A stretch of DNA of 64,000 nt from Nibrella viscosa. GTDB taxonomy: Bacteria > Bacteroidota > Bacteroidia > Cytophagales > Spirosomataceae. Under the pieces are notes generated by a model that saw only the letters and a program-made list of their open reading frames with translations, searched no databases and was not told the DNA's origin. Where the stretch lies: assembly GCF_039541875.1 (NCBI RefSeq), contig NZ_BAABHB010000012.1, forward strand, positions 62,001 through 126,000, given 5' to 3'. Each line of letters starts with the position of its first letter. The first letter of the stretch is position 1. The position numbers and the translations under genes were made by a program. Shown in pieces: positions 55,846 to 63,533 of the stretch.

Positions 55846-55879
55846 CTATGATACAAAAATTTCTACCCAACACAAAAAA
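55846..55879 (-). promoter_or_regulatory. Candidate lanB promoter
   Basis: On the minus strand TTTTTTG, 19 bp, then TATCATAG, which partly matches TTTG-N19-TAnnTTTG, about 80 bp upstream of the lanB ATG in an AT-rich region. Confidence 0.35.
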
Positions 55880-56017
55880 GTGTGCAAACAAAAAGTTTTT
55901 GATAGTATAAAAAAAGTATCTCCCAACTTAAAAATGATTAACTAAATCGTGGAGGTTCCAAACACAAAAGCCCCCAACCGACCGGCTGAGGGCTACTGAA
56001 AGGGTAGTGGCAGGCAA

Positions 56018-56425
56018 CTATCCGAACTGCTCCACGTAGCGTTCCATACTCTGGGCGAAACGCTCAAACGAAAACGGTTCGGTCAGAAAATCGAATGGTC
56101 GCAGGGCCAGATGGCGGTATAGGTGTGCTGGATAGGGTGAGGTAACAATAACACCCGGGTGCTGCCGCAGCGTGACCAGAAATGACTGGGGTAAATCGGT
56201 ATCCGGGTCGGGCAGACGCAGGAATACCGGCGCGCAATCACCTGATGCCAGATACGTTAGCATCTCTCCCGAAAACGAACCGGCCTGTCCCAGATTCAGC
56301 CAGCCGGTTCGCTGGAGGTAATGAACAAGCTGACTTTGGCTCGCTTTAGAATAGTTTATAATAAGATAGGTCCGCAACGTTTTATAGTAAGGTGAGCCAA
56401 TCACAAATTTTGCTTGAATCGCCAA
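56018..56425 (-). CDS. Stand-alone degenerate receiver-domain protein
   Basis: Up to 135 aa (TTG start at 56425, or an alternative TTG at 56377 just after the 45-aa ORF). Receiver pattern: TYLIINYSKASQSQLVHYL, APVFLRLPDPDTDLPQSFL, GVIVTSPYPAHLYRHLALRP, FDFLTEPFSFERFAQSMER. The phospho-acceptor Asp (normally FLD) is Arg (FLR), the acidic pair is lost and Lys of the KPF motif is Glu. It cannot be a normal phospho-receiver and has no output domain. It lies between the candidate lanthipeptide gene and lanB. Confidence 0.65.
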   Translation of the reverse strand: MAIQAKFVIGSPYYKTLRTYLIINYSKASQSQLVHYLQRTGWLNLGQAGSFSGEMLTYLASGDCAPVFLRLPDPDTDLPQSFLVTLRQHPGVIVTSPYPAHLYRHLALRPFDFLTEPFSFERFAQSMERYVEQFG

Positions 56426-56519
56426 TGTTACGTTGTCTGGCTGGTTTTGTCTTCAGACTAACAATTCGCTCTTTTTTCAGCATGATACGAGAAACAGAAG
56501 TAGTGGCTTGCTTTTTCAT
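56382..56519 (-). CDS. Candidate 45-aa class I lanthipeptide precursor
   Basis: An ATG-to-TAA ORF: MKKQATTSVSRIMLKKERIV, SLKTKPARQRNIGDSSKICD, WLTLL. The basic leader with IMLKKERIVSL resembles the L.LKK..I..L leader motif of Bacteroidota class I lanthipeptides. The putative core NIGDSSKICDWLTLL has Ser35, Ser36, one Cys (39) and Thr43. It is the first ORF behind an operator and -7 element and lies upstream of lanB on the same strand. The 3' end overlaps the degenerate receiver frame. Confidence 0.55.
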   Translation of the reverse strand: MKKQATTSVSRIMLKKERIVSLKTKPARQRNIGDSSKICDWLTLL

Positions 56520-56584
56520 GATTAACTAAAATTATACGTTTGGATGGAATGTTGCTATAGACTTTTATCCTGGCTGGATGGTAT

Positions 56585-56592
56585 CAAAGATA
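56585..56592 (-). promoter_or_regulatory. -7 promoter element of the candidate lanthipeptide gene
   Basis: The minus strand reads TATCTTTG, a perfect TAnnTTTG match, about 65 bp upstream of the 45-aa ORF and 50 bp downstream of the paired TGGTCGAAA boxes. Confidence 0.5.
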
Positions 56593-56642
56593 GCCCCTGC
56601 GGTAAAGGCAATTCAACTAATTTAGACAAATACTACCCTGTA

Positions 56643-56672
56643 TTTCGACCAGTGAGCTGTTTTTTTCGACCA
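56643..56672 (-). promoter_or_regulatory. Paired LytTR-type operator boxes, lanthipeptide side
   Basis: The minus strand reads TGGTCGAAA twice (56664-56672 and 56643-56651), spaced 21 bp start to start and pointing to the 45-aa ORF. The whole 35-bp block is almost identical to 57834-57863. Direct repeats two helical turns apart are the usual LytTR site layout. Confidence 0.6.
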
Positions 56673-56697
56673 ATTTCGTCATCAGGTATTGGCCGAA

Positions 56698-57819
56698 TCA
56701 GTTGGTCAGCGTCACGGTTAGCTCAACCCGGTAGGTTTGCTCACCGGCAGTGACCGATAAAGCATAGGCCTTTGGGTGCATAGCGTCTAACCTGCGTTTT
56801 ACGTTCGTTAAGCCAACCCCGCCCTTTCGCTTACTGTCCACCGGCTGATCCGCCCAACGGCGCTGGGGTGGAACGCTGTTCTCGACCACAAACCGAAGTT
56901 TATTGGCCTGAATAGCCGCGCTTACCTGCACAAAAGCTGGTCCACCGGCTCCTTTGATGCCGTGCTTAAACGCATTTTCAACAAAGGCGATCAGCAGCAG
57001 GGGCGCAATCTGGTACGATGCCGGATCGCCCTGCTGCTCATACGCAATTTGTACCGCTTCGCCCAGCAGGCGGTTGCGTTCCAGATCGAGGTAGTTCTGG
57101 ATATATGCCAGTTCTTTTTCCAGGCTAATGCGTGGCACATCGGCCTCATAGAGGTTGTACCGCATCAGTTCCGACAGGCGCAGTACCAGATCGGCGGCCT
57201 GTTCGTCGGTCTCGAAAACGCGCCCGTAGACGCTGTTGAGGGTGTTGAACAGAAAATGGGGGTTAACCTGAGACTTCAGAAAACTTAACTCCAGCGCGTA
57301 TCGCTCACGTTCGGATATGCGCAGGCGCTGCTGATACCTGAAGACATCACTCACGGCTTTGATGAACAGAATAATGGTAGGCACAAAAAAACTGTAGGCA
57401 TAATTCCAGAAAAATACGCGCAGGCTGGTGAAGCAACCGAACCAGCCTGCCTCGGTGAGCATCGCTGCTATCTTCGGAACATACGCATCGGAACGAAAGG
57501 GAGGGCCGCCCGATAAGGTCACCAAAAACGTAAACTGAACGCGATTAGTCTGATAGATCAGGAGAAAAATTACGCCCAGAATCAGCAGAAACACGCCGTA
57601 GCGTTTCCGATAAAGGAATTTAGGATAAGCAACGTAACCGACAGTGTAATAAATGGCTAGCGTTTGCAGAAAAGACGATAAAGATGCCCAGGCCACAACG
57701 GTTTCATTGGCTTTCAGCAGACTTGGGCTGAAATAGTACCGTTCAAAGGCGTACAAACTTAGCCACAACAGCACATGGGTACCGACCCTGATAACTCGCC
57801 GGGGAAAGTTATTAATCAT
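56698..57819 (-). CDS. LytS-type sensor histidine kinase
   Basis: A 373-aa kinase with four TM helices in the first 160 residues, no cytoplasmic sensor domain, and the His_kinase domain: phospho-His in LKSQVNPHFLFNTLNSVYG, then SLEKELAYIQNYLDLERNRL and the ATPase boxes APLLLIAFVENAFKHGIK and GVGLTNVKRRLDAMHP. It is the natural partner of the LytTR regulator at 58193-58969. It is flanked on both sides by the same operator block. Confidence 0.93.
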   Translation of the reverse strand: MINNFPRRVIRVGTHVLLWLSLYAFERYYFSPSLLKANETVVAWASLSSFLQTLAIYYTVGYVAYPKFLYRKRYGVFLLILGVIFLLIYQTNRVQFTFLVTLSGGPPFRSDAYVPKIAAMLTEAGWFGCFTSLRVFFWNYAYSFFVPTIILFIKAVSDVFRYQQRLRISERERYALELSFLKSQVNPHFLFNTLNSVYGRVFETDEQAADLVLRLSELMRYNLYEADVPRISLEKELAYIQNYLDLERNRLLGEAVQIAYEQQGDPASYQIAPLLLIAFVENAFKHGIKGAGGPAFVQVSAAIQANKLRFVVENSVPPQRRWADQPVDSKRKGGVGLTNVKRRLDAMHPKAYALSVTAGEQTYRVELTVTLTN

Positions 57820-57833
57820 AGGTTCTGCTACAT

Positions 57834-57863
57834 TGGTCGAAAAAAACAGAGCATTGGTCGAAA
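57834..57863 (+). promoter_or_regulatory. Paired LytTR-type operator boxes, XRE side
   Basis: TGGTCGAAA at 57834-57842 and 57855-57863, spaced 21 bp and pointing to the XRE gene. It also lies 15 bp upstream of the kinase ATG on the other strand, so it could control both. A weak -7 element TTCTTTTG lies at 57891-57898. Confidence 0.6.
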
Positions 57864-57937
57864 TAAGTTTTAGGGAGCGCCGGTGTCAATTTCTTTTGTA
57901 TCCGTCGAACGACCCAACTCTGATAACTAGCTCTGAC

Positions 57938-58180
57938 ATGAATCCGATTGCACTCAAACTCCGCAAACTCCGCGAAATTCACGGCTATCCGCAGGAATAT
58001 GTTGCCTTTCACCTGGGTGTGAGTCAGGCCGCTTACAGCAAAAAAGAAACCGGCCGTACCGAACTTACCCTGAGCGTGCTACAGCAGGTATCGGCTCTGT
58101 ACGGCATCAGCCTGATGGACCTCATCAACCTGAACCTACAGGAACTGGTTATCACGGCCGTTCAAAAGCAGGTAGCCTGA
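57938..58180 (+). CDS. XRE-family helix-turn-helix regulator
   Basis: An 80-aa protein from the ATG at 57938: MNPIALKLRKLREIHGYPQ, the HTH EYVAFHLGVSQAAYSKKETG and a C-terminal helix LITAVQKQ-like end. It is a single HTH_3 domain without a sensor part. It lies between the kinase and LytTR regulator on the opposite strand and is preceded by the paired operator, so it is probably a target of the two-component system. Confidence 0.85.
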   Translation: MNPIALKLRKLREIHGYPQEYVAFHLGVSQAAYSKKETGRTELTLSVLQQVSALYGISLMDLINLNLQELVITAVQKQVA

Positions 58181-58192
58181 GGTACAATACAC

Positions 58193-58969
58193 TTACAATC
58201 TGTTTTTTGTCAGCTTCTCAATAACGGATTCGCGGTAGGTCACGCCAATCTGTACGCGTTTTTGCCCGTCAATGGTGGTAATCAGGTTCCCGTCGATTTC
58301 TTTGATGGCCTGCATGCGCACAATAAATGACCGGTGCACCCGCAGAAACTGCGAAGGGGGCAGCATCTCCTCCAGCCGGCTCATGGTCATATGGGTGATG
58401 AGCAGCTGATCGGTAAGCTGTAGCCGGATATAATCTTTCATCCCCTCGGCAAAGACAATATCGGTAGGGGCCACACGAACCAGCTTTTTATCAGTCTTAA
58501 TCAGGAAATACGGTACGTTTTCGCGGGGATCCGTATTTTCCATCAACTGCCGTTTGGCGGGCGGGCGTGTAGGTATGGGCGCGCTAGGGTCTACCACAAA
58601 GCCCAGCCGTTTGGTCACGCGGTTGATAGCCTCCAGAAATTTATCGAAACCGGCAGGTTTGAGCAGGTAGTGTACTACCGACTCGAAGCCGTAGGTCTCG
58701 GCGGCAAACTGGGGCGAAGCCGTAACCATAACCACCACCGGATGCGGTTGCGGCAGCGACCGCAAAAACTCAACACCCGTCATATAGGGCATTTCAACGT
58801 CCAGAAACAAAATATCAGGCCGGAGTTCCTGCACCTTATCAAGGCCTTCGAATGGGTCCGTGCTTTTGCCGAGCAAATTCAGATACGGCACCCGCTCAAT
58901 GTATTTGGTCATGATATGGTGGGCGCTCCCTTCGTCATCAATCAGATAGCAGGTAAGTTTTTCGGACAT
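58193..58969 (-). CDS. LytTR-family response regulator
   Basis: A 258-aa protein from the ATG at 58969 (MSEKLTCYLIDDEGSAHHIM). The receiver domain has D11/D12, phospho-Asp D57 in ILFLDVEMPYMTG and Lys in YLLKPAGFDKFL. A linker precedes the LytTR DNA-binding domain (about 155-255: YFLIKTDKKLVRVAPTDIVF, then HMTMSRLEEMLPPSQFLRVH, RSFIV). LytTR domains bind direct repeats spaced about 21 bp, matching the boxes around the kinase gene. Confidence 0.93.
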   Translation of the reverse strand: MSEKLTCYLIDDEGSAHHIMTKYIERVPYLNLLGKSTDPFEGLDKVQELRPDILFLDVEMPYMTGVEFLRSLPQPHPVVVMVTASPQFAAETYGFESVVHYLLKPAGFDKFLEAINRVTKRLGFVVDPSAPIPTRPPAKRQLMENTDPRENVPYFLIKTDKKLVRVAPTDIVFAEGMKDYIRLQLTDQLLITHMTMSRLEEMLPPSQFLRVHRSFIVRMQAIKEIDGNLITTIDGQKRVQIGVTYRESVIEKLTKNRL

Positions 58970-59045
58970 AAACAAATAGCAAGCAGGAACAATCCATAGC
59001 GTCTGTTCACCAGCGGAGAAACCGGGACAAAAAACCTTTGCCGGC

Positions 59046-59468
59046 TCAGGAGCGGCCGTTGCCCGACTGTAGAATTTGTAAGATCAGATCAACTTTCTGA
59101 CTTATTCCATTTACATCCTGCCGCAGTTCATTCATATCCTGCAGCAGTTCAGCCTGACCCTGCCGGAGTTCAGTCACGTCCTGCTTCAGTTCAGTCACGT
59201 CCTGCTTCAGTCCAGTCACGTCCTGCTTCAGTCCAGTCACGTCCTGCCGTATCTCGGCAACTTCATTTAGCAGAAACTGAATATGATCGCTTTGGGTCGT
59301 AGCAATATCGATCACCTGACCCAGGGTTACCTGCGTATGGCGAACCTGCGCGGAAACCTGCCGCACCTGGGCAGATACCTGGTTTATCTGAGCGGAGTGC
59401 TCATCCTGCTTGGCTAGTATCTCGGCAATTACCGGCTCCAGTTGGTTCAGTCGTTGTTCGGGGGTCAT
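59046..59468 (-). CDS. Heptad-repeat coiled-coil protein
   Basis: A 140-aa protein from the ATG at 59468 (MTPEQRLNQLEPVIAEILAK). It is nearly all coiled coil: VSAQVRQ repeated, then QDVTGLK/QDVTELK/QDVTELR heptads four or more times and a QDMNELRQDVNGISQKVDL end. There is no TM or known domain. The heptads are encoded by 21-bp DNA repeats, which can expand or contract. The function is unknown. Confidence 0.7.
   Translation of the reverse strand: MTPEQRLNQLEPVIAEILAKQDEHSAQINQVSAQVRQVSAQVRHTQVTLGQVIDIATTQSDHIQFLLNEVAEIRQDVTGLKQDVTGLKQDVTELKQDVTELRQGQAELLQDMNELRQDVNGISQKVDLILQILQSGNGRS
59171..59248. repeat. 21-bp tandem repeat inside the coiled-coil gene
   Basis: The unit CAGTCACGTCCTGCTTCAGT plus one base starts at 59171, 59192, 59213 and 59234 (last copy diverging). 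Each unit encodes one heptad. Confidence 0.85.
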
Positions 59469-59683
59469 GAAAACAAATATAGTAAAATTCAGGCCAACCG
59501 GATGATTCATGCGGCAAAACCGGTTATTCAGTACGTATAAATATCCTCTGCTCCGCCTGACAGGATATACTTATACTTTTCGCAAAAAATGTATAACTTT
59601 AGGACTGATTTCTGTTTAAAACGTAGCCAGCACCAGGTGTGTGTATTGACTGACAACGGGACATACTGTCCGGCTGCCAATTT

Positions 59684-61657
59684 ATGATTAGTGCTGACCA
59701 GGATTTTATTATACGGCTTACCGAATACGTTGAGGCTAATCTGGAAGACTCCGCGCTGTCTGTTGACACTCTATGCCGCCAGATGGGGGTCAGCCGTACG
59801 CAGCTTCACCGGCTGGTCAAGGAGCAAACCGACTTGTCGACCACGCATTTTATCCGCAAAATCCGGCTCGATCAGGCTTATCGGCTCCTGACCACCACCG
59901 ATCTGCGCATCGCCGAAGTAGGCGACCGCGTGGGCATCGGCAACCCGCAGAACTTCAGCAAATACTTTACCCAGCAGTTTGGCGTCAGCCCCTCCGCCCT
60001 GCGCCGGAACCGACCCGAGTCCGACCTGGAAATTCCGGCCAGCCCCGAACTTACAACCGACCCGGAACCCGTCGGCAACGTACCGATTGAGTCGGAAATG
60101 CCCGAGCCGACCATTCAGGCACCGGAACTACTGACCAAGCCCGCTCCCCCCGTCGGCCCACCATCGGCCCACCAGGCCATCAGCCGCCGGTTCTGGTGGG
60201 TAGGGCTGACCCTGCTGGCCATCCTGGTTGGATGGCTGGGTAGCCAGTTTCTGCTACAGCCACCGGCCGATGGGTCTCCGACCCGGTCCGGCAACTCCAT
60301 TGCCGTGCTGCCCTTCCGCAACATGGGTCCCTCGGATACCGACTACCTCGTCGACGGCATCATGGATGACCTGCATACCGAGCTGTCGCTGGTCGATGGC
60401 CTCAAGGTGATTGCCCGCACGTCGTCCGATCAGTACAAAGGCGCAAAAAAAACGGTCTGGCAGATCGGCGACGAACTCCAGGTGGCCCACCTGCTGAAGG
60501 GCAGCGTGCTGAAGAACGGCGACCAGCTACAGGTAAAACTGGAGCTGCTCCGCACCCGCGACGATATCCGGCTATGGTCAAAAACCTACGAGGGCACCTA
60601 CAACGATCTGTTCCGGATCACCAGCCGCATGAATCAGGAAGTGCTCCAGCAACTCAGCCGGGCCGCGCTAGGCCAGCCTACCAACCGGACCGTCCCGCGC
60701 CGGCACACCACCAGCCTGGCCGCCTACAATGCGCTGTTGCAGGGCCGCCAGTTGCTGGCCACCCGCGCAGAAGCCAAAATCCGGGCGGGTATCGTAAAAC
60801 TGGACGAAGCGCTGACCTACGACCCCAACTTTGCCGAGGCCTACGCCTACAAAGCCTCAGCCTGTGAGTTGCTGGGCAACCTGGGTTATACCACCAATCC
60901 GGCCATTTACCGACAGGGCCTGCAGTACGCGCAGCAGGCTATCCGGCTCGACAGCACCAACAGCATGGCGTACGGAGCCCTCGGCAGTCTGTATGGCGAT
61001 CTGTATCAGTGGACACTGGCCGATGCCGCGTTCCGGCAGGCCCTGCTCTACAATCCCAACGATGCCCAGGCCAATTACTGGTACAGTCTGCTGCTGCGGG
61101 CGCTGGGCCGTCCCGCTGAAGCCATCCCCTACAGCACCAGAGCCCTTGAACTCGACCCGCTCATGCCGGTCATCGTGGCCGGGCATGTTATCAACTGCGC
61201 CTATGCCGGCCGCTTTGACCTGGCCGAACAATGTCTCAACACCAGTAAACCTCTGTTTAACGACTCCTTTCTGTTTCACTTCAGCCAGGGTATCTGCGCC
61301 ATGATTAAAGGAGACTACCCGCTGGGCGAAACCACGATGCGGCACGCGATACAACTGAATCCCCAATACACCAACCATGTGCCTTCCCTGCTCTACTGCG
61401 CAGCCCGACAGGGCAAGACCGACGACGCCCGCGCGTACCTGGCCGCTACGCCCGACACCCCGGCCCGGAACCTGTACCTGAAAGCCGTGGTGTATGCCGG
61501 CCTGAACGACCGCGCCAACTGCCTTCGCTCCCTTAAACAGGCCGCCGACGAAGGTTACATCTACAAAGACCTACTGCTGTTTCCGCCCTTCCGGCCCTAC
61601 CACCGCGAGCCGGTGTTCCAGGATATTCTGCGCCGGTACGGCCTGCCGGTGAGGTAG
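59684..61657 (+). CDS. AraC-type HTH / TM / TPR regulator
   Basis: A 657-aa protein. The AraC HTH_18 domain is unusually N-terminal (about 5-105: LCRQMGVSRTQLHRLVKEQ, IAEVGDRVGIGNPQNFSKYF). It is followed by a Pro/Glu-rich linker, one TM helix (about 172-192), a TolB/FlgO-like domain (SIAVLPFRNMGPSDTDYLVD to QVAHLLKGSVLKNGDQL, about 205-300) and TPR units (about 340-640). The layout is like CadC/ToxR-type membrane regulators, with the sensor outside. It probably regulates nearby surface genes. Confidence 0.88.
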   Translation: MISADQDFIIRLTEYVEANLEDSALSVDTLCRQMGVSRTQLHRLVKEQTDLSTTHFIRKIRLDQAYRLLTTTDLRIAEVGDRVGIGNPQNFSKYFTQQFGVSPSALRRNRPESDLEIPASPELTTDPEPVGNVPIESEMPEPTIQAPELLTKPAPPVGPPSAHQAISRRFWWVGLTLLAILVGWLGSQFLLQPPADGSPTRSGNSIAVLPFRNMGPSDTDYLVDGIMDDLHTELSLVDGLKVIARTSSDQYKGAKKTVWQIGDELQVAHLLKGSVLKNGDQLQVKLELLRTRDDIRLWSKTYEGTYNDLFRITSRMNQEVLQQLSRAALGQPTNRTVPRRHTTSLAAYNALLQGRQLLATRAEAKIRAGIVKLDEALTYDPNFAEAYAYKASACELLGNLGYTTNPAIYRQGLQYAQQAIRLDSTNSMAYGALGSLYGDLYQWTLADAAFRQALLYNPNDAQANYWYSLLLRALGRPAEAIPYSTRALELDPLMPVIVAGHVINCAYAGRFDLAEQCLNTSKPLFNDSFLFHFSQGICAMIKGDYPLGETTMRHAIQLNPQYTNHVPSLLYCAARQGKTDDARAYLAATPDTPARNLYLKAVVYAGLNDRANCLRSLKQAADEGYIYKDLLLFPPFRPYHREPVFQDILRRYGLPVR

Positions 61658-61659
61658 CC

Positions 61660-61740
61660 GGAACATTAGACCAACTCTTTGGAACAATAAACTAAGTCCG
61701 GAAACAATACGCCAAGTTATTGGCACAATAGACCAACAGC
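61660..61740. repeat. Four-unit 21-bp-period array upstream of the beta-helix gene
   Basis: Units starting at 61660, 61681, 61700 and 61722 follow GGAACAATAGACCAA (variants GGAACATTAGACCAA, GGAACAATAAACTAA, GGAAACAATACGCCAA, GGCACAATAGACCAA). Spacings are 21, 19 and 22 bp. The reverse complement core TTGGTCTA resembles the TTGGTCGAA boxes at the LytS gene. Confidence 0.75.
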
Positions 61741-61797
61741 TTTTTTGGACCAGGGACGAAGTTTGTGACAACCAATCAAGTTGTTACAAACACATTT

Positions 61798-62862
61798 ATG
61801 TCGCTACGTCTCGCTGCCTTCTTCTTTTTGCTGTTTACCGGCACATTTTTCCAAACGTTGGCCCAACCTAACCCTACACCTATGATCCGGTACGTAAAAC
61901 CCGGCGGTACCGGCGACGGTAGCAACTGGACCCAAGCCGCCGGTAACCTCCAGCACACCATCAATGCCGTGGCTGCGGCCGGGGGTGGTCAGGTCTGGGT
62001 AGCCGCCGGCACCTACATTCCGGCCGGTGCGCCGGCCGACCGGACCGACCGGACCGTGAGCTTCCGGATGCAAAACGGTGTAGCCATTTATGGTGGTTTT
62101 GCCGGAACCGAAACCAGCCTGACCGAACGTCCGTTGATTGATCCGCTGATGGGTCGGCCTTCCTCGACTACCCTCAGCGGGGATATCGACGGCGACGGCA
62201 CGCCGGCCGGCAACAGTTACCATGTCTTTTACCACCCCATCGGCACCGGTCTGGACCATACGGCCGTGCTCGACGGCTTTGTCATCACCGGCGGCCATGC
62301 CTGCGACAGTAGCCAGGTTGATGCCACTATGGGCGGAGGCATGTATAACCACGGTTCCAGCCCCGAATTGGTCAACTGTATCTTTGTGGGGAACACGGCG
62401 GCCGGCGCGGGCGGAGGCCTCTACAACGACTACTACGCCAGCCCCACGCTGGTCAACTGCCGCATCACGGCGAACTCCGCTTTTGCCGGTGGAGGCATCT
62501 ATAACCTTTCGTCCTGTAACCCGTCGCTGCTGAGCTGTAGCTTTCTGGCCAATACGGCCACCCTGGGTGCCGGTATGTTCAACAACACCAACGCCAGTCC
62601 GGGGCTGACCGACTGCCTTTTCCGGGCCAACTCGGCGCAGACCGGTGGTGGTGTCTATAACCTCAACGGATGTAGCCCCACGCTGGTCAACTGCCGCTTT
62701 GTAGGCAACTCGGCCAAAGGTGCCGCCCTGGTCAGCCTCTTTTCTTCCCAACCCAACCTGCTGCACTGCCAGTTCAGCGATAATCAGGGTAAGCACATCA
62801 TTTTTACCGACGAAACCAGTTCGGTAGGAATATTAAGCCAAGTTTTTGGAACAATAGACTAA
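61798..62862 (+). CDS. Secreted right-handed parallel beta-helix protein
   Basis: A 354-aa protein from the ATG at 61798 with signal peptide (MSLRLAAFFFLLFTGTFFQT). DUF1565-type start (YVKPGGTGDGSNWTQAAGNL, VWVAAGTYIP), then PbH1 repeats of about 22-24 residues with a (G)GG(I/M/L)YN motif and S.(E/T/S)L(V/L)(N/S)C(I/R/S)F turns. Such folds bind or cleave polysaccharide, but no catalytic set is evident. The last codons (GTID-stop) lie inside the downstream 21-bp repeat. No sorting domain is seen. Confidence 0.85.
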   Translation: MSLRLAAFFFLLFTGTFFQTLAQPNPTPMIRYVKPGGTGDGSNWTQAAGNLQHTINAVAAAGGGQVWVAAGTYIPAGAPADRTDRTVSFRMQNGVAIYGGFAGTETSLTERPLIDPLMGRPSSTTLSGDIDGDGTPAGNSYHVFYHPIGTGLDHTAVLDGFVITGGHACDSSQVDATMGGGMYNHGSSPELVNCIFVGNTAAGAGGGLYNDYYASPTLVNCRITANSAFAGGGIYNLSSCNPSLLSCSFLANTATLGAGMFNNTNASPGLTDCLFRANSAQTGGGVYNLNGCSPTLVNCRFVGNSAKGAALVSLFSSQPNLLHCQFSDNQGKHIIFTDETSSVGILSQVFGTID

Positions 62863-62884
62863 CTATCCGGAACAATAGACTAAA
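62827..62884. repeat. Three-unit 21-bp-period array at the end of the beta-helix gene
   Basis: Units at 62827 (GGAATATTAAGCCAAG, diverged), 62848 and 62869 (GGAACAATAGACTAA) have exact 21-bp spacing. They are the same motif and orientation as the array upstream of the gene. The middle unit contains the stop codon. Confidence 0.75.
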
Positions 62885-62983
62885 TCCGTGTGGCCGGCAC
62901 GGGCTATTTTTGGCTGTTGATCAGGTGTCTTTGTTCATTCGTCCATTGGTTAATTGGCTGGCTACGCCTAAACCCTGTCTGCT

Positions 62984-63421
62984 ATGAAACATTCCGTCCT
63001 GCTTCTTCCGGCCGGGCCACGCTTGGCCGGGCCACGCCTGGCCGGTATGGTGCTGGCCGGCCTGCTCACGGCCTGTGTGCCCACCGGACCCGCCGATCTC
63101 GAAGCGGTTCAGCAGCAAAACATCCGGGTGGTACGGCAACTCGAGGCCGGCCTCAACCGCCAGGACTGGGCGGGTGTGGCCCGGCTCTACGCCGAACGGG
63201 TGCGCTACAAAGGACCCCATACCCGCTACCGGGAGGTAGAGCAGACGCCCGGCCAGGTGGTGGCGGCTTACCGGGGCTATCACCTGGAGATTACCCAGCT
63301 CTACGCGGCCTATGAACACCATGTAGTAGTGGAGGGGCAGCTCAGCCACGGGCCACCCCAGCCGGTCTGTCTGATTTACACCATCGAAAATGGCCGCATT
63401 ACCAGGCAATTCACGTATTAA
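62984..63421 (+). CDS. NTF2/SnoaL-like lipoprotein
   Basis: A 145-aa protein with a signal whose lipobox is LLTAC (Cys about 31) and an NTF2-like cone fold: VVRQLEAGLNRQDWAGVARLYAERVRYKGP, AAYRGYHLEITQLYAAYEH, HVVVEGQLS and CLIYTIENGRITRQFTY. The signal region carries a duplicated AGPRLAGPRLAG encoded by a 15-bp direct repeat. Ligand or enzyme activity is unknown. Confidence 0.78.
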   Translation: MKHSVLLLPAGPRLAGPRLAGMVLAGLLTACVPTGPADLEAVQQQNIRVVRQLEAGLNRQDWAGVARLYAERVRYKGPHTRYREVEQTPGQVVAAYRGYHLEITQLYAAYEHHVVVEGQLSHGPPQPVCLIYTIENGRITRQFTY

Positions 63422-63533
63422 CCAACTGAGCACGCTTCATCCATGACTATACCCTTTGGCTTACCAAGTGATGAGGCCGCCTGAATGACCGGCCTCCTGC
63501 CCCTGCTATTCTACGTTCATCCGTAAAACCAAA

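Noticed and set aside
59171..59248. Regular repeats that could suggest a CRISPR array
   Set aside because: Units are adjacent without spacers and encode heptads of a coiled coil.
61804..62796. 330-codon minus-strand open frame opposite the beta-helix gene
   Set aside because: It mirrors repeated Gly/Asn/Thr codons of the beta-helix gene and has no signal or domain of its own.
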